Positions 9,181 to 17,787 of a stretch of DNA of 64,000 nucleotides are shown here, piece by piece. Origin of the DNA: Mesorhizobium sp. RMAD-H1 (GTDB taxonomy: Bacteria; Pseudomonadota; Alphaproteobacteria; Rhizobiales; Rhizobiaceae); contig NZ_JACHWN010000008.1 in assembly GCF_014191375.1 (NCBI RefSeq), positions 1-64,000 of the forward strand, read 5' to 3'. Both the position numbers and the translations under genes were made by a program. Numbering within the stretch: position 1 is the first letter of the stretch; each line of letters begins with the position of its first letter. The notes beneath the pieces were generated by a model. The model was not told where the DNA came from. It ran no database searches and saw only the letters and a list, made by a program, of their open reading frames with translations.

Positions 9181-9946
9181 GCCACACGATCCCATTCTCG
9201 ACGCCGATCTCGATGCTTATGTCGACGACCAGCTCGACGTCGCCCGCCGCATCGAGGTCGAGGCCTATCTGTCCGGACATCCGGACGTGGCTGCGCGCGT
9301 GATGGCGGATCTGAGGACGCGCGACGAGCTGCGCCTGGCGCTCGCGGGCTCGCGGGGCGGGGCGCGTCCGGCGACCACGGATGCTGCCCGGCGCCTGGAG
9401 CGGGGGCTCATCTATGGCAGGCTGCTTGGCAGCGTGCAGCGCGTCGCCGCGGTCACGCTGCTGGTGGCTGCCGGCTGGCTGGCGAACGAGGCGTTCGGAC
9501 CGCTGAAGGTGAGGGAAAGCGTCGCCTCCACGCCGCCGCCCGCCTATGTGGAAGACGCGGTGCAGGCACACAGGACGAGCATGCTCCGCGCCGAGATGGT
9601 CTCACAACCGCAGATCTTGAAACTGGATACGGCCGAGATTCGCGCCGCTACCGCCATCGCCATCCCGGAGCTGCCCCGGAACTGGCATGTCAAGGACGTG
9701 CAGATCTATCCCTCGCAGTTCGGACCCAGTGTTGAGATCGCCATCGACAGCGAGGATCTCGGCGGACTTTCGCTCTTTGCGGTCCGGCCGGGGCATTTCG
9801 ATGTCGTCCCGCCCAAGCTTGTGACGGTCGATGATGCGTCGGCCGCCTATTTCCAGATCGGCGACGTGGCCTATGCGCTCGTCGCCAGACCTGATGCCGA
9901 GCATCTCGACCGTGCGGCCGAGAGGCTCGCCCGTTCCCTCCACTGA
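9173..9946 (+). CDS. Membrane-anchored anti-sigma factor lacking a zinc motif
   Basis: About 257 aa. GGAGG seven bases before the ATG at 9173 decides the start over an upstream in-frame codon at 9158. The N-terminal anti-sigma-like helical domain (DADLDAYVDDQLDVARRIEV) resembles ChrR/RsiW-type domains, but the protein contains no cysteine, so it cannot use the HxxxCxxC zinc site. One membrane helix lies at about 88-106, followed by a roughly 150-residue predicted periplasmic domain. It probably sequesters the upstream sigma factor until an envelope signal arrives. Confidence 0.85.
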   Translation: MSEPHDPILDADLDAYVDDQLDVARRIEVEAYLSGHPDVAARVMADLRTRDELRLALAGSRGGARPATTDAARRLERGLIYGRLLGSVQRVAAVTLLVAAGWLANEAFGPLKVRESVASTPPPAYVEDAVQAHRTSMLRAEMVSQPQILKLDTAEIRAATAIAIPELPRNWHVKDVQIYPSQFGPSVEIAIDSEDLGGLSLFAVRPGHFDVVPPKLVTVDDASAAYFQIGDVAYALVARPDAEHLDRAAERLARSLH

Positions 9947-9964
9947 TCAATCCAAGAGGATAGC

Positions 9965-10684
9965 ATGAACACGCCAAACTTCGGATACCAAAGGGCCTAT
10001 GCCCGCACCGATACCGCCCTGTTCGACGAGGGGCTGCGCCAGCACATGCTGCGCATCTACAATTACATGGGCCTCGGGCTGGTGGTGACCGGCATCGTCG
10101 CCTTCGTCGTCGCCTCGACCCCGGCGCTCTATGTGCCGATCTTCTCCACACCGCTCAAATGGGTGGTGATGCTCGCGCCGCTCGCCTTCGTTCTGTTCTT
10201 CTCGTTTCGTATCCAGACCATGTCGGCGGCCGCAGCTCAGGGGCTGTTCTGGGCCTGCTGCGCGGTGATGGGCCTTTCGCTCGCCTCCGTGTTCCTGGTC
10301 TTCACCGGTACCAGCATCGCGCGCACCTTCTTCATCGCCGCCACGATGTTCGGTGCCACCAGCCTTTACGGCTACACGACGAAGCGCGACCTCACGCAGT
10401 TCTCGTCCTTCCTGATGATGGGCCTGATCGGGGTCATCATCGCGGGCCTCGTGAACCTCTTCATCGGCTCATCAGCGCTGCAATTCGCGATCTCCGTCAT
10501 CGGCATCATCGTCTTCATCGGCCTGACGGCCTGGGACACGCAGACCATCAAGGAGCAATATGCCGAGAATTTCGACGCTGAATCCCAGCAGAAGCTCGCC
10601 GTGTTCGGCGCGTTCTCGCTCTATCTCAACTTCGTCAACATCTTCCAGCTCCTGCTGCAATTTACCGGTCAGCGTGAAGAATAA
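9965..10684 (+). CDS. Bax inhibitor-1 / YccA family membrane protein
   Basis: A 239-aa multi-span inner-membrane protein with about seven hydrophobic helices after a hydrophilic 35-residue N-terminus. The family pattern is clear: FDEGLRQHMLRIYNYMGLGL at the start and GLTAWDTQTIKEQY near the end, with the acidic residue of the conserved last loop. Bacterial members (YccA, YbhL) interact with FtsH or act as pH-sensitive leak channels. It lies 18 nt after the anti-sigma gene and probably shares its transcript. Confidence 0.93.
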   Translation: MNTPNFGYQRAYARTDTALFDEGLRQHMLRIYNYMGLGLVVTGIVAFVVASTPALYVPIFSTPLKWVVMLAPLAFVLFFSFRIQTMSAAAAQGLFWACCAVMGLSLASVFLVFTGTSIARTFFIAATMFGATSLYGYTTKRDLTQFSSFLMMGLIGVIIAGLVNLFIGSSALQFAISVIGIIVFIGLTAWDTQTIKEQYAENFDAESQQKLAVFGAFSLYLNFVNIFQLLLQFTGQREE

Positions 10685-10718
10685 CGCGACCGGATAACAA
10701 AAAGGGTTTTGCCAGACC

Positions 10719-11291
10719 ATGGACAGAAACGACCAGCAAGCCATTGGAGGCCTGTTCGAAAAGCTCGCCGCCGTCGAGCGGCAATCGCCGCAACGGGATT
10801 CGGAGGCCGAGGCCTATATCCGCGAGCAGATCGCGCGCCAGCCCGGAGCGCCATATTACATGGCGCAGACGATCGTCGTGCAGGAGCAGGCGCTGAATGC
10901 CGCCCAGGCGCGCATCGAGGAGCTGGAACACGAGATGGCATCCAGACCCGCGTCCGGCGGCGGGCTTTTCTCGGGCCTGTTCGGCGGCAATTCGCGGCCG
11001 TCGCGGCCTGCCGGCTCTGTTCCCCGCATTGGCGGTTCGGCAATGGCGGGCCAGCAGCCGTTCCAGCAGGCACCGGCTCAGAGGGCAGGAGGCGGTTTCC
11101 TCGCCGGCGCGGCACAAACGGCTATGGGCGTGGCCGGCGGCGTCCTGCTCGGCAATATGATTGCCGGTATGTTCGACGGCGACAATCAGGCCCAGGCGGC
11201 GGAGCCCCAGGCGGAAGAGCCAAAAGCCGAGGAGGCTAGCTTCGAAGATGCCGGCCTGGATGACGGCGGCTTCGACGATATGGAAATCTGA
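10719..11291 (+). CDS. DUF2076 family protein
   Basis: A 190-aa protein that starts MDRNDQQAIGGLFEKLAAVE, typical of DUF2076. Layout: an N-terminal helical region and coiled coil (about 1-70, with ARIEELEHEMA), a Gly/Ser/Pro-rich linker (about 75-120), a glycine-rich hydrophobic segment (about 122-150, AGGGFLAGAAQTAMGVAGGVLLGNM), and a very acidic C-terminus. Family members are predicted periplasmic or membrane ligand-binding proteins of unknown function. It follows the sigma/anti-sigma/BI-1 genes and is probably part of that stress operon. Confidence 0.88.
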   Translation: MDRNDQQAIGGLFEKLAAVERQSPQRDSEAEAYIREQIARQPGAPYYMAQTIVVQEQALNAAQARIEELEHEMASRPASGGGLFSGLFGGNSRPSRPAGSVPRIGGSAMAGQQPFQQAPAQRAGGGFLAGAAQTAMGVAGGVLLGNMIAGMFDGDNQAQAAEPQAEEPKAEEASFEDAGLDDGGFDDMEI

Positions 11292-11306
11292 TATACGGGC
11301 AAATCA

Positions 11307-11330
11307 CGCGAGGCCTCCATGGGCCTCGCG
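11307..11330. terminator. Hairpin, possible bidirectional terminator
   Basis: A perfect 8-bp stem, CGCGAGGC at 11307-11314 with GCCTCGCG at 11323-11330 and an 8-nt loop, between the convergent ends of the DUF2076 gene and the siderophore ATPase gene. There is no T run, so termination without extra factors is uncertain. Confidence 0.45.
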
Positions 11331-11429
11331 TCGCAGGAGCCATTGTTGCCTGCACCTTCCCGGCCAGGCGTGGCGGCAGCCCGGACGCCGGCGCATCTGC
11401 AATGTGGTTGGGCCCGGGTGGTCATTTCC

Positions 11430-12239
11430 TTAACAAGCCTGCGCCGTCATCCGGTGGCGGCCGATCGGGAGCATGATCGGCCGGCCTGAGGTGGGGTCGG
11501 TGATGATGCGGCTCTGAAGGCCGAAGACGTGGCGAATGGTCTCTTCCGTCAGCACCTCTTCCGGCCTGCCGGAGACATGCAGGCGCCCTCCCGCCATCGC
11601 GACGAGATGATCCGCATAGCGGGCCGCAAGATTGAGATCGTGCAGCACCATGACGATGGTGGTCCCACGCACCTGGTTGAGATCGATGAGCAGGTCCAGC
11701 AGCTCGACCTGATGGCTGACGTCGAGAAAGGTCGTGGGCTCGTCCAGGAGCAGAAGATCGGTCCGCTGCGCCAGCGCCATGGCGATCCAGACACGCTGGC
11801 GCTGGCCGCCCGACAATTCGTCCACCGGTCGGTCCGCCAGTTCCACGGTTCTGGTTGCCGCGAGCGCGTCCGCCACCGCTTCGTCGTCGCTGCGGGTCCA
11901 GCGGGACAGCATGCCGTGATGGGGGTGTCGCCCACGGCTGACCAGGTCGGCCACGGTAATGCCCTCGGGCGCGATGGGCGACTGAGGCAGGAGGCCGAGC
12001 GTCCGCGCCAGCTGCCGTGGGGGCATGCGATGGATGGACTTGCCGTCGAGCAGCACCTGGCCCTCGCGTGGCGAGATCAGCCGGGACATGGCACGCAGCA
12101 GCGTGGACTTGCCGCAGGCATTGGCGCCGACAATGGCGGTGATCCTGCCGGACGTCACGTCGAGATCGAGCCCGTCCAGGATGACCTTGTCGCCATAGCC
12201 GGCCGAAAGCCGGTCGGCGGTCAGGGTATGGGCGTTCAT
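11430..12239 (-). CDS. Iron-siderophore ABC transporter ATP-binding protein
   Basis: A 269-aa FecE/FhuC-type ATPase. Visible are Walker A GANACGKST (about 37-45), the Q-loop LLPQSP, signature [15 protein letters not shown], Walker B LLLLDEPTTFLD and the switch histidine in VLHDLNLA. The longer upstream frame is only a shadow of the permease gene; the ATG at 12239 overlaps the permease stop as ATGA. It powers import of ferric siderophore from the periplasm. It is the only siderophore ATPase in the window and may also serve the fhuBD locus. Confidence 0.95.
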   Translation of the reverse strand: MNAHTLTADRLSAGYGDKVILDGLDLDVTSGRITAIVGANACGKSTLLRAMSRLISPREGQVLLDGKSIHRMPPRQLARTLGLLPQSPIAPEGITVADLVSRGRHPHHGMLSRWTRSDDEAVADALAATRTVELADRPVDELSGGQRQRVWIAMALAQRTDLLLLDEPTTFLDVSHQVELLDLLIDLNQVRGTTIVMVLHDLNLAARYADHLVAMAGGRLHVSGRPEEVLTEETIRHVFGLQSRIITDPTSGRPIMLPIGRHRMTAQAC

Positions 12240-13270
12240 AGAGAGCCTCCGCTGCGATTGACGCGTATGATCAGGTAAATCAGATATGGCGCTCCCAAAG
12301 CGCCGGTGACGACGCCCACCGGATAACGGCTCGGCAACAGGAACTGGCCGGCATAATCGCCTGACAGGACCAGCACGGCACCGATCAGGGCGGACGGGAT
12401 GAGCAGCGAACCGTTGCCGCCGACGATCCGGGCGGCGATCGATCCGGAAAGAAATGCTACAAAGGAGATCGGGCCCGTTACCGCTGTCGCAACGGCGATC
12501 ACGCCGACCGCCGCGACCATCACGATGATGCGGGTCAACGGGACATTGGTGCCGAGTGCTGCGGCAGTGTCGTCGCCGAGCTTCAGCGTATCGAGATCGC
12601 GGGCGCGGCTCACAAGCAGTCCGCCGAAGATCGCCAGCGCCAGCAAGAGAGGGATCGCCTGATCGAGCTGCGCGCCGTTGACGCTGCCGGAGAGCCAGCG
12701 CATCGCCTCCTGCAGGTTCCATGCGGGGGCACGGGAAAGGGTGTAGGCGATGAAGCTTTCCAGCATGGCGGCCGCGCCAATGCCCACGAGGATCAGCCTC
12801 GTGCCGGCGACGCCATTGCGGAAGGACAGGGCATAGATCGCGAGCGCCACGCCCACGCCTGCGACCACGGCAAAGACCGATACGGCGGGCCCGTTCCACT
12901 GGAGAACGACGATGGCGAAGACCGCTGCCGCGCTGGCGCCGACATTGATGCCGATGATGTCGGGGCTCGCAAGCGGGTTGCGCAGCATGATCTGGAAGGC
13001 AACTCCGCCAAGCCCGAAGCTCAAGCCGGCGAGCAGCGAGAGCACCGCGCGGGGCAGGCGCAGCTGTCCCACGGTGAAAGTAGCTCCCGGGACGTCCTCG
13101 CCGAGCAGCACGCGCATGGCCTCGCCAAGAGGCGTATAGCTTTGTCCCAGTACCAGGGTCAGGGCAAAAAGCGCGGCAATGAGGGCCAACAGGAGTGCGA
13201 TCACCAGCCGGCGCCTGCCCGCGCGGCTGCGGCGGCCATGAATGACGATATCGATGGGAGGGGACTGCAT
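12236..13270 (-). CDS. FecCD-family siderophore ABC permease (second)
   Basis: About 344 aa with nine to ten predicted membrane helices. FecCD hallmarks include LRLPRAVLSLLAGLSFGLGGVAFQ, NPLASPDIIGINVGAS and a C-terminal LLPSRYPVGVVTGALGAPYLIYL. The ATG at 13270 follows the preceding permease stop by two bases; a GTG at 13276 is an alternative. It should form a heterodimeric channel with the product of 13273-14316. Confidence 0.94.
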   Translation of the reverse strand: MQSPPIDIVIHGRRSRAGRRRLVIALLLALIAALFALTLVLGQSYTPLGEAMRVLLGEDVPGATFTVGQLRLPRAVLSLLAGLSFGLGGVAFQIMLRNPLASPDIIGINVGASAAAVFAIVVLQWNGPAVSVFAVVAGVGVALAIYALSFRNGVAGTRLILVGIGAAAMLESFIAYTLSRAPAWNLQEAMRWLSGSVNGAQLDQAIPLLLALAIFGGLLVSRARDLDTLKLGDDTAAALGTNVPLTRIIVMVAAVGVIAVATAVTGPISFVAFLSGSIAARIVGGNGSLLIPSALIGAVLVLSGDYAGQFLLPSRYPVGVVTGALGAPYLIYLIIRVNRSGGSL

Positions 13271-13272
13271 CG

Positions 13273-14316
13273 TCACAGGTCACGAACCCGCTGGCACCGG
13301 ACAATCCAGATGAAGAACGGCGCGCCCACAAAGGCGGTGACGATGCCGACCTCCAGCTCGTTCGGACGGGCGACGATGCGGCCGGCGATGTCGGCGATGA
13401 GCAGCAGGCATGCGCCCGCCAGCGCGGAGAAGGGCAGCAGCCAGCGATGGTCGACGCCGATGAGCAGGCGGCATAGATGCGGCACGATCAGGCCGACGAA
13501 GCCGATCGGCCCGCAGACGGCGGTCGTCGCGCCGCACAGGAGGATTGCGCTCAGCGCGGCCATTGCGCGCGCAAGCGCCACATGCTCGCCCAGTCCCGCC
13601 GCCATCTCATCGCCGAGGGCCAGCGAATTCAGCTTTCGCGCCGAAAGAAGGCCAAGCACGAAACCCACGGCAAGAAAGGGCAGGGCATGCGAGAGGCCAT
13701 TGAAGGTCGCGCCCCCGACCCCTCCCACCTGCCATGAGCGGATGCCCCCGGCGATATCGGTCCGCGGCAGGACGACGGCAAGGACCAGCGAGGAAAAGGC
13801 AACCGAGGTGGCGACGCCCGCCAGCGCCAGTTTCAGCGGCGTTGCGCCGCCCCGCCCCAGCGAGCCTATGGCATAGACGAATATGGCCGTGACACCGGCC
13901 CCCAGCACCGCTGTCCAGATATAGGCGTTGGCTGACGCTATGTTGAACCACACGATGCCGACCACGACCGCCAGCGAGGCACCGAGATTGACGCCCAGAA
14001 TGCCGGGATCGGCCAGCGGATTGCGCGTCACCCCCTGCATGATCGCCCCGGCAAGGCCCAATGCTGCGCCGGCCAGACCAGCAAGCAGGGTGCGCGGGAT
14101 GCGCGCGGCCACCGCCGCCTGATCGATGCTGTCGATCCTGCCGCCGAGCGCGACCATGATGTCGGCCCATCCGACGGAACGCGTGCCGACGGCGACCGAG
14201 AGGAACAACAGCAGGCCGAGGCCGGCGAGCACCGCAGCAAGCCACAGCATTCTGATCCCGTTCGCCCGGTGGGAAGAAATCGTCCGTTGCGAAGTTGTAA
14301 CGCCGCCCGCCATCAT
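13273..14316 (-). CDS. FecCD-family siderophore ABC permease (first)
   Basis: About 347 aa from the ATG at 14316, which overlaps the binding-protein stop as ATGA. The open frame extends 18 codons further but only through the coding end of the upstream gene. Hallmarks are ARIPRTLLAGLAGAALGLAG, NPLADPGILGVNLGAS and the C-terminal GRIVARPNELEVGIVTAFVG segment. It is the partner permease of the 12236-13270 product; the order is binding protein, permease, permease, ATPase. Confidence 0.94.
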   Translation of the reverse strand: MMAGGVTTSQRTISSHRANGIRMLWLAAVLAGLGLLLFLSVAVGTRSVGWADIMVALGGRIDSIDQAAVAARIPRTLLAGLAGAALGLAGAIMQGVTRNPLADPGILGVNLGASLAVVVGIVWFNIASANAYIWTAVLGAGVTAIFVYAIGSLGRGGATPLKLALAGVATSVAFSSLVLAVVLPRTDIAGGIRSWQVGGVGGATFNGLSHALPFLAVGFVLGLLSARKLNSLALGDEMAAGLGEHVALARAMAALSAILLCGATTAVCGPIGFVGLIVPHLCRLLIGVDHRWLLPFSALAGACLLLIADIAGRIVARPNELEVGIVTAFVGAPFFIWIVRCQRVRDL

Positions 14317-15311
14317 CTGGCTTTTCGGGCGGCCTTGGCCAGCAGGTCCACGTAGTCGTCCAGGACCCACGGGATCGAGAGCGGCGTGGGATTGGCCGCC
14401 GTCCCCAGCGGATCGTGGCCCAGCATGACCACCGCGCCATGGGCGACGGCAGGCATTCGCGACATCAGGGGATCGGCGTTCAGCGCGTTCAGCAGTTCCT
14501 CACCGCCATAGGTCACGATAATATCCACATCGTCGAAGGCGTCGATCCTTTCGGCGCTGATCCCGCCCGAATACTGGCCGGGTCTCGAGGCGGCAACGAC
14601 GCTTTGCGGCGATTTCAGCCCCAGATCCTGGAAGAATTTCACCCGCGTGTCATTGGTCGTGTAGAAATTGACGATGCTCAGATCGGTCGTGTCGAGATGG
14701 GTTATGAACATCGCCGATTTGCCTTTGAGCTCGGGATGTCGGGCGACGCCTTCGGCTATCTCGCCCTCGATCCGCGCGATGAGCGCGTCGCCCTCGGCGG
14801 CCAAGCCCAAGCCGGCGCTGTTGAAGCGGATCATCTCGCGCCAGTCGGTCGCCCAAGGGGATTCCGGATAGGCAACGACCGGGGCGATCTGGCTCAATTT
14901 GTCATAATCCGACTGGCTCAGGCCCGAATAAGAAGCCAGGATCACATCAGGATTGGTGGCGGCCACCGCCTCGAAATCAATACCGTCCCCCTCGTCGAAA
15001 AGCACCGGTTTGTCGGCCCCCAGCTCGGCCAGCCTTTTGGCCACCCAGGGCAACAGGCCGTCGCCATCGTCATCGCCGAAATTGGCCGCGGCAAAACCCA
15101 CCGGCACGATCCCAAGCGCCAGCGGAACTTCGTGGTTCGCCCAGGCGACCGTCGCGACCCGTTCCGGCTTCCTGGCGATGGTCGTGGTGCCCAGGGCATG
15201 CTTGATGACGATGGGATAGAGGCCGTTCTCTGCGGCCCGTGCGCCGCTGAATGCGGTGATCGAAATCCATGCCGCGACAAGCAGCACGGTCAGGGGCAAG
15301 AACCGCGGCAT
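14313..15311 (-). CDS. Iron-siderophore periplasmic binding protein
   Basis: A 332-aa class III solute-binding protein (FepB/FecB/FhuD fold). A signal peptide with a hydrophobic core (PLTVLLVAAWISITAFSGARA) is probably cleaved near residue 26. The domain includes KPERVATVAWANHEVPLALGI and NPDVILASYSGLSQSDYDKL, typical of the first lobe and connecting helix. It should deliver a ferric siderophore to the downstream permeases. It is divergent from the TonB receptor gene, sharing a 246-nt regulatory region. The ligand is unknown. Confidence 0.92.
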   Translation of the reverse strand: MPRFLPLTVLLVAAWISITAFSGARAAENGLYPIVIKHALGTTTIARKPERVATVAWANHEVPLALGIVPVGFAAANFGDDDGDGLLPWVAKRLAELGADKPVLFDEGDGIDFEAVAATNPDVILASYSGLSQSDYDKLSQIAPVVAYPESPWATDWREMIRFNSAGLGLAAEGDALIARIEGEIAEGVARHPELKGKSAMFITHLDTTDLSIVNFYTTNDTRVKFFQDLGLKSPQSVVAASRPGQYSGGISAERIDAFDDVDIIVTYGGEELLNALNADPLMSRMPAVAHGAVVMLGHDPLGTAANPTPLSIPWVLDDYVDLLAKAARKAR

Positions 15312-15557
15312 TGGCGAAACGCTCCAGCTTGTTTAAGTGGACTTCCATTCTCAACTTCATTAGGCGGCGTCAAGCCGGATGCGGGCTTTCCCGCCTGGGA
15401 GCATCGAAGTTTCCGTAGAATCCTACAAAAACAGGGATTTTTACAATACTGGATAAAAGTGCTCAAGTTAGTAGGCGCGGTCAGGCTGCGTCAGGAATGG
15501 ATCATGCTGGCGTGTGCCGGAAGCGGGCAACGGGACATCGAATCCGGGGACATAAAC
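15312..15557. promoter_or_regulatory. Divergent regulatory region of siderophore locus 1
   Basis: A 246-nt gap between the divergent binding-protein and TonB-receptor genes that must hold both promoters. An AT-rich block at about 15415-15475 is the likely promoter zone. A weak TGA-N9-TCC match on the minus strand near 15342-15356 differs by one base from a RirA-type site. No strong Fur, Irr or AraC site is evident by eye. Confidence 0.4.
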
Positions 15558-17711
15558 ATGAAGATTGAAATGACAGGCGGCCACGCCAAACGAGCGGGAG
15601 TCTGCTACCGGAATGCGCTTCTCCTGGGCTGCACGGCGCTCGTCGCCCTTGCGCCGGCTTTCGCATACGCTCAGGAGGATGATGACTCGGGCGCTATCGT
15701 CCTCGAAACCATCACCGTTGACGGGGCCGCCGGCCGTGACGACGACGCAAAATCGATCGTCGCGACCAAGACTACCGCAGTCGGCAAGATGCCGGCGGAT
15801 ATTCTGGAAACGCCCGCTACTGTCTCCGTCATCACCTCCAAGGAAATACAGGAGCGCGGCGCGGAGAGCATCGAGCAGGTCATGCAATATACCGCCGGCG
15901 TGGTCACGGACTTTTACGGCTCCGACGACCGTTTCGACTATTTCAAGATTCGCGGTTTCACGCCCTTCACATATCGCGATGGTCTGGTCGTGGGCAGAAC
16001 CTGGAGCGGAATCCGGGAGGAGCCCTATGCCTTCGAGCGCGTCGAGGTGCTGAAAGGCGCCAATTCCACCGGCTTCGGGGTTTCCGATCCCGGCGGATCG
16101 GTGAATTATGTCACCAAAACGCCCAGAGCCGAGCGTTTTGGCGAGATCTATGGCACGGGCGGCTCGTTCAAGCACAAGGAGATGGGTTTCGATTTCGGCG
16201 ACAACATCACCAAGGACCACACCCTGTCCTACCGCCTGACCGGCAAGTTCCAGCGGTCGGACGCCGAATATGATTATTCGCGGGACGACGAGAATTTCAT
16301 CATGGGCGGCCTGACCTGGCGCCCGACCGACGCCACCAGCCTGACATTCGTTTTCGATCATCTGGACAAGGACGGCACCCCCAGCAGCGGCGGCCATCCA
16401 AGATATACGGATTTCGACAGGGATCGCTTCTTCGGCGAGCCGGGCTATAATTATGATACGACGAACAGGAACACGTACAGTGTCATGTTCAACCACGATT
16501 TCGGGAACGGCCTGACCTTCAACTCCAATGCGCGCTACAGCAAGTCCGACACGGGATTCGGCTACGCCTATGTTTATGACGCCCTGGGCGCCCGCGACCC
16601 GTCGGACACTACGGTGGATCGCATTTTCTTCGGCGGTGATGGCTCCAACCGGCAGTTCGTCATCGATGCGCATTTCCTCTATGAAGCGAACTTCGATCAG
16701 GTGGAAAGCCGTACGCTTGTCGGCGTCGACCACAACAGGATCAAATCGGAGAACAACAACTACGCCTTATATCCGCCGATCTGGGGTGGCACGGCGCCTG
16801 GCATCGACTGGGAAAATCCGGTCTATTCCGGTGTGCCCGGCACCATTCCGGTCACGACGGCCAGGACAAACGACCAGACGACAAAGGCGCTTTATTTCCA
16901 GCAGGATACGACCTTCTTCGACAAGCTGACAGTGAGCGTCGGCCTTCGCAACGATTGGCTTGACCTTGAAGAGAAAAACCGGCTCACAGGCACGAATGCC
17001 ACGGGCGATTACAGCGAACTCAGCAAGCGCTTCGGTGTGAGCTACAAGCTCACCGACGAGGTCGCGGTTTATACGAGCTATGCCGAATCCGTCGCGCCGC
17101 CGAGCACGGGGAACGAGCCCACATCCGGCAAGCAGTATGAGGTGGGGGTCAAGTATAGCCCGGATGCATTCCCTGCCTTGTTCACCGCGTCCGTCTACGA
17201 CCTCACGATGGAGAACATCACGACCTTCGAGGCCCCGACCTATCTGCCGGCGACGGTCGAGAAGGTCCGGCACCGTGGCATCGATCTCGAAGCCAAGGCA
17301 GAGATAACTCATAATATCAACCTGATTGCCGCCTATTCCTACATCGATTCCCGGATCGTCGAGAACGGTGGCGGCGAGTACGATGGCAACCGCTTCGCGC
17401 AGGTTCCGGAGCACCTGGCTTCAGTGTGGGGCACCTATACGCTGGAGGGCAACGGAACGCGCGGCGATATGACCTTCGGACTTGGTGCCCGCTATACGGG
17501 CTCGTATTATTTCGACAACGCAAATACCCGGAAGTCGAAGGACGCCGTGGTCTTCGACGCCGCCTTCACCTACAAGATTCAGGAGAACACGACGCTTCAG
17601 ATCAACGCCAGCAATCTGTTCGACGAAAAGCATATCGCCAATGATGACGGCGGCGCCTATTATTATAATCCCGGCCGGGCGATCTATGCGACGTTGCGGC
17701 AGACGTGGTGA
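15558..17711 (+). CDS. TonB-dependent siderophore receptor
   Basis: A 717-aa outer-membrane receptor. The ATG at 15558 has GGGGA upstream and gives a signal peptide cleaved near AFAYAQ (about 41). The open frame continues far upstream but lies antisense to the binding-protein gene. A TonB box-like ETITVDG is followed by a plug domain with IKEIQERGAES-like and ERVEVLKGANSTGFGVSDPGG segments, then a beta-barrel ending in aromatic RQTW. It fits the hydroxamate-type siderophore receptor family (FhuE/FpvA-like). It imports ferric siderophore using TonB-ExbBD. Its neighbours supply the inner-membrane transporter. Confidence 0.95.
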   Translation: MKIEMTGGHAKRAGVCYRNALLLGCTALVALAPAFAYAQEDDDSGAIVLETITVDGAAGRDDDAKSIVATKTTAVGKMPADILETPATVSVITSKEIQERGAESIEQVMQYTAGVVTDFYGSDDRFDYFKIRGFTPFTYRDGLVVGRTWSGIREEPYAFERVEVLKGANSTGFGVSDPGGSVNYVTKTPRAERFGEIYGTGGSFKHKEMGFDFGDNITKDHTLSYRLTGKFQRSDAEYDYSRDDENFIMGGLTWRPTDATSLTFVFDHLDKDGTPSSGGHPRYTDFDRDRFFGEPGYNYDTTNRNTYSVMFNHDFGNGLTFNSNARYSKSDTGFGYAYVYDALGARDPSDTTVDRIFFGGDGSNRQFVIDAHFLYEANFDQVESRTLVGVDHNRIKSENNNYALYPPIWGGTAPGIDWENPVYSGVPGTIPVTTARTNDQTTKALYFQQDTTFFDKLTVSVGLRNDWLDLEEKNRLTGTNATGDYSELSKRFGVSYKLTDEVAVYTSYAESVAPPSTGNEPTSGKQYEVGVKYSPDAFPALFTASVYDLTMENITTFEAPTYLPATVEKVRHRGIDLEAKAEITHNINLIAAYSYIDSRIVENGGGEYDGNRFAQVPEHLASVWGTYTLEGNGTRGDMTFGLGARYTGSYYFDNANTRKSKDAVVFDAAFTYKIQENTTLQINASNLFDEKHIANDDGGAYYYNPGRAIYATLRQTW

Positions 17712-17787
17712 GGAAATTGTTCTGTTCGAACATTTCATGCAGACGCCGGTTCTAGGTGCTCCCCTCCGTCCCGCCGGCGTTTCCGCT

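Noticed and set aside
11430-13331. A single 633-aa protein spanning the siderophore ATPase and permease
   Set aside because: Only the last 269 residues are ATPase-like. The rest is an antiframe shadow of the FecCD permease, with Arg/Pro-rich low-quality sequence.
14415-15557. N-terminal extension of the TonB receptor to about 1098 aa
   Set aside because: The extra 381 codons lie antisense to the binding-protein gene and precede a clear signal peptide and ribosome-binding site at 15558.
15312-15557. Fur or Irr box in the siderophore locus 1 promoter
   Set aside because: Only partial matches (TTGAGAATGGAAGTCC region) were seen, not enough to name a site.
17743-17780. Terminator hairpin after the TonB receptor (ACGCCGG...CCGGCGT)
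   Set aside because: The 7-bp stem has a 24-nt loop and no T tract.
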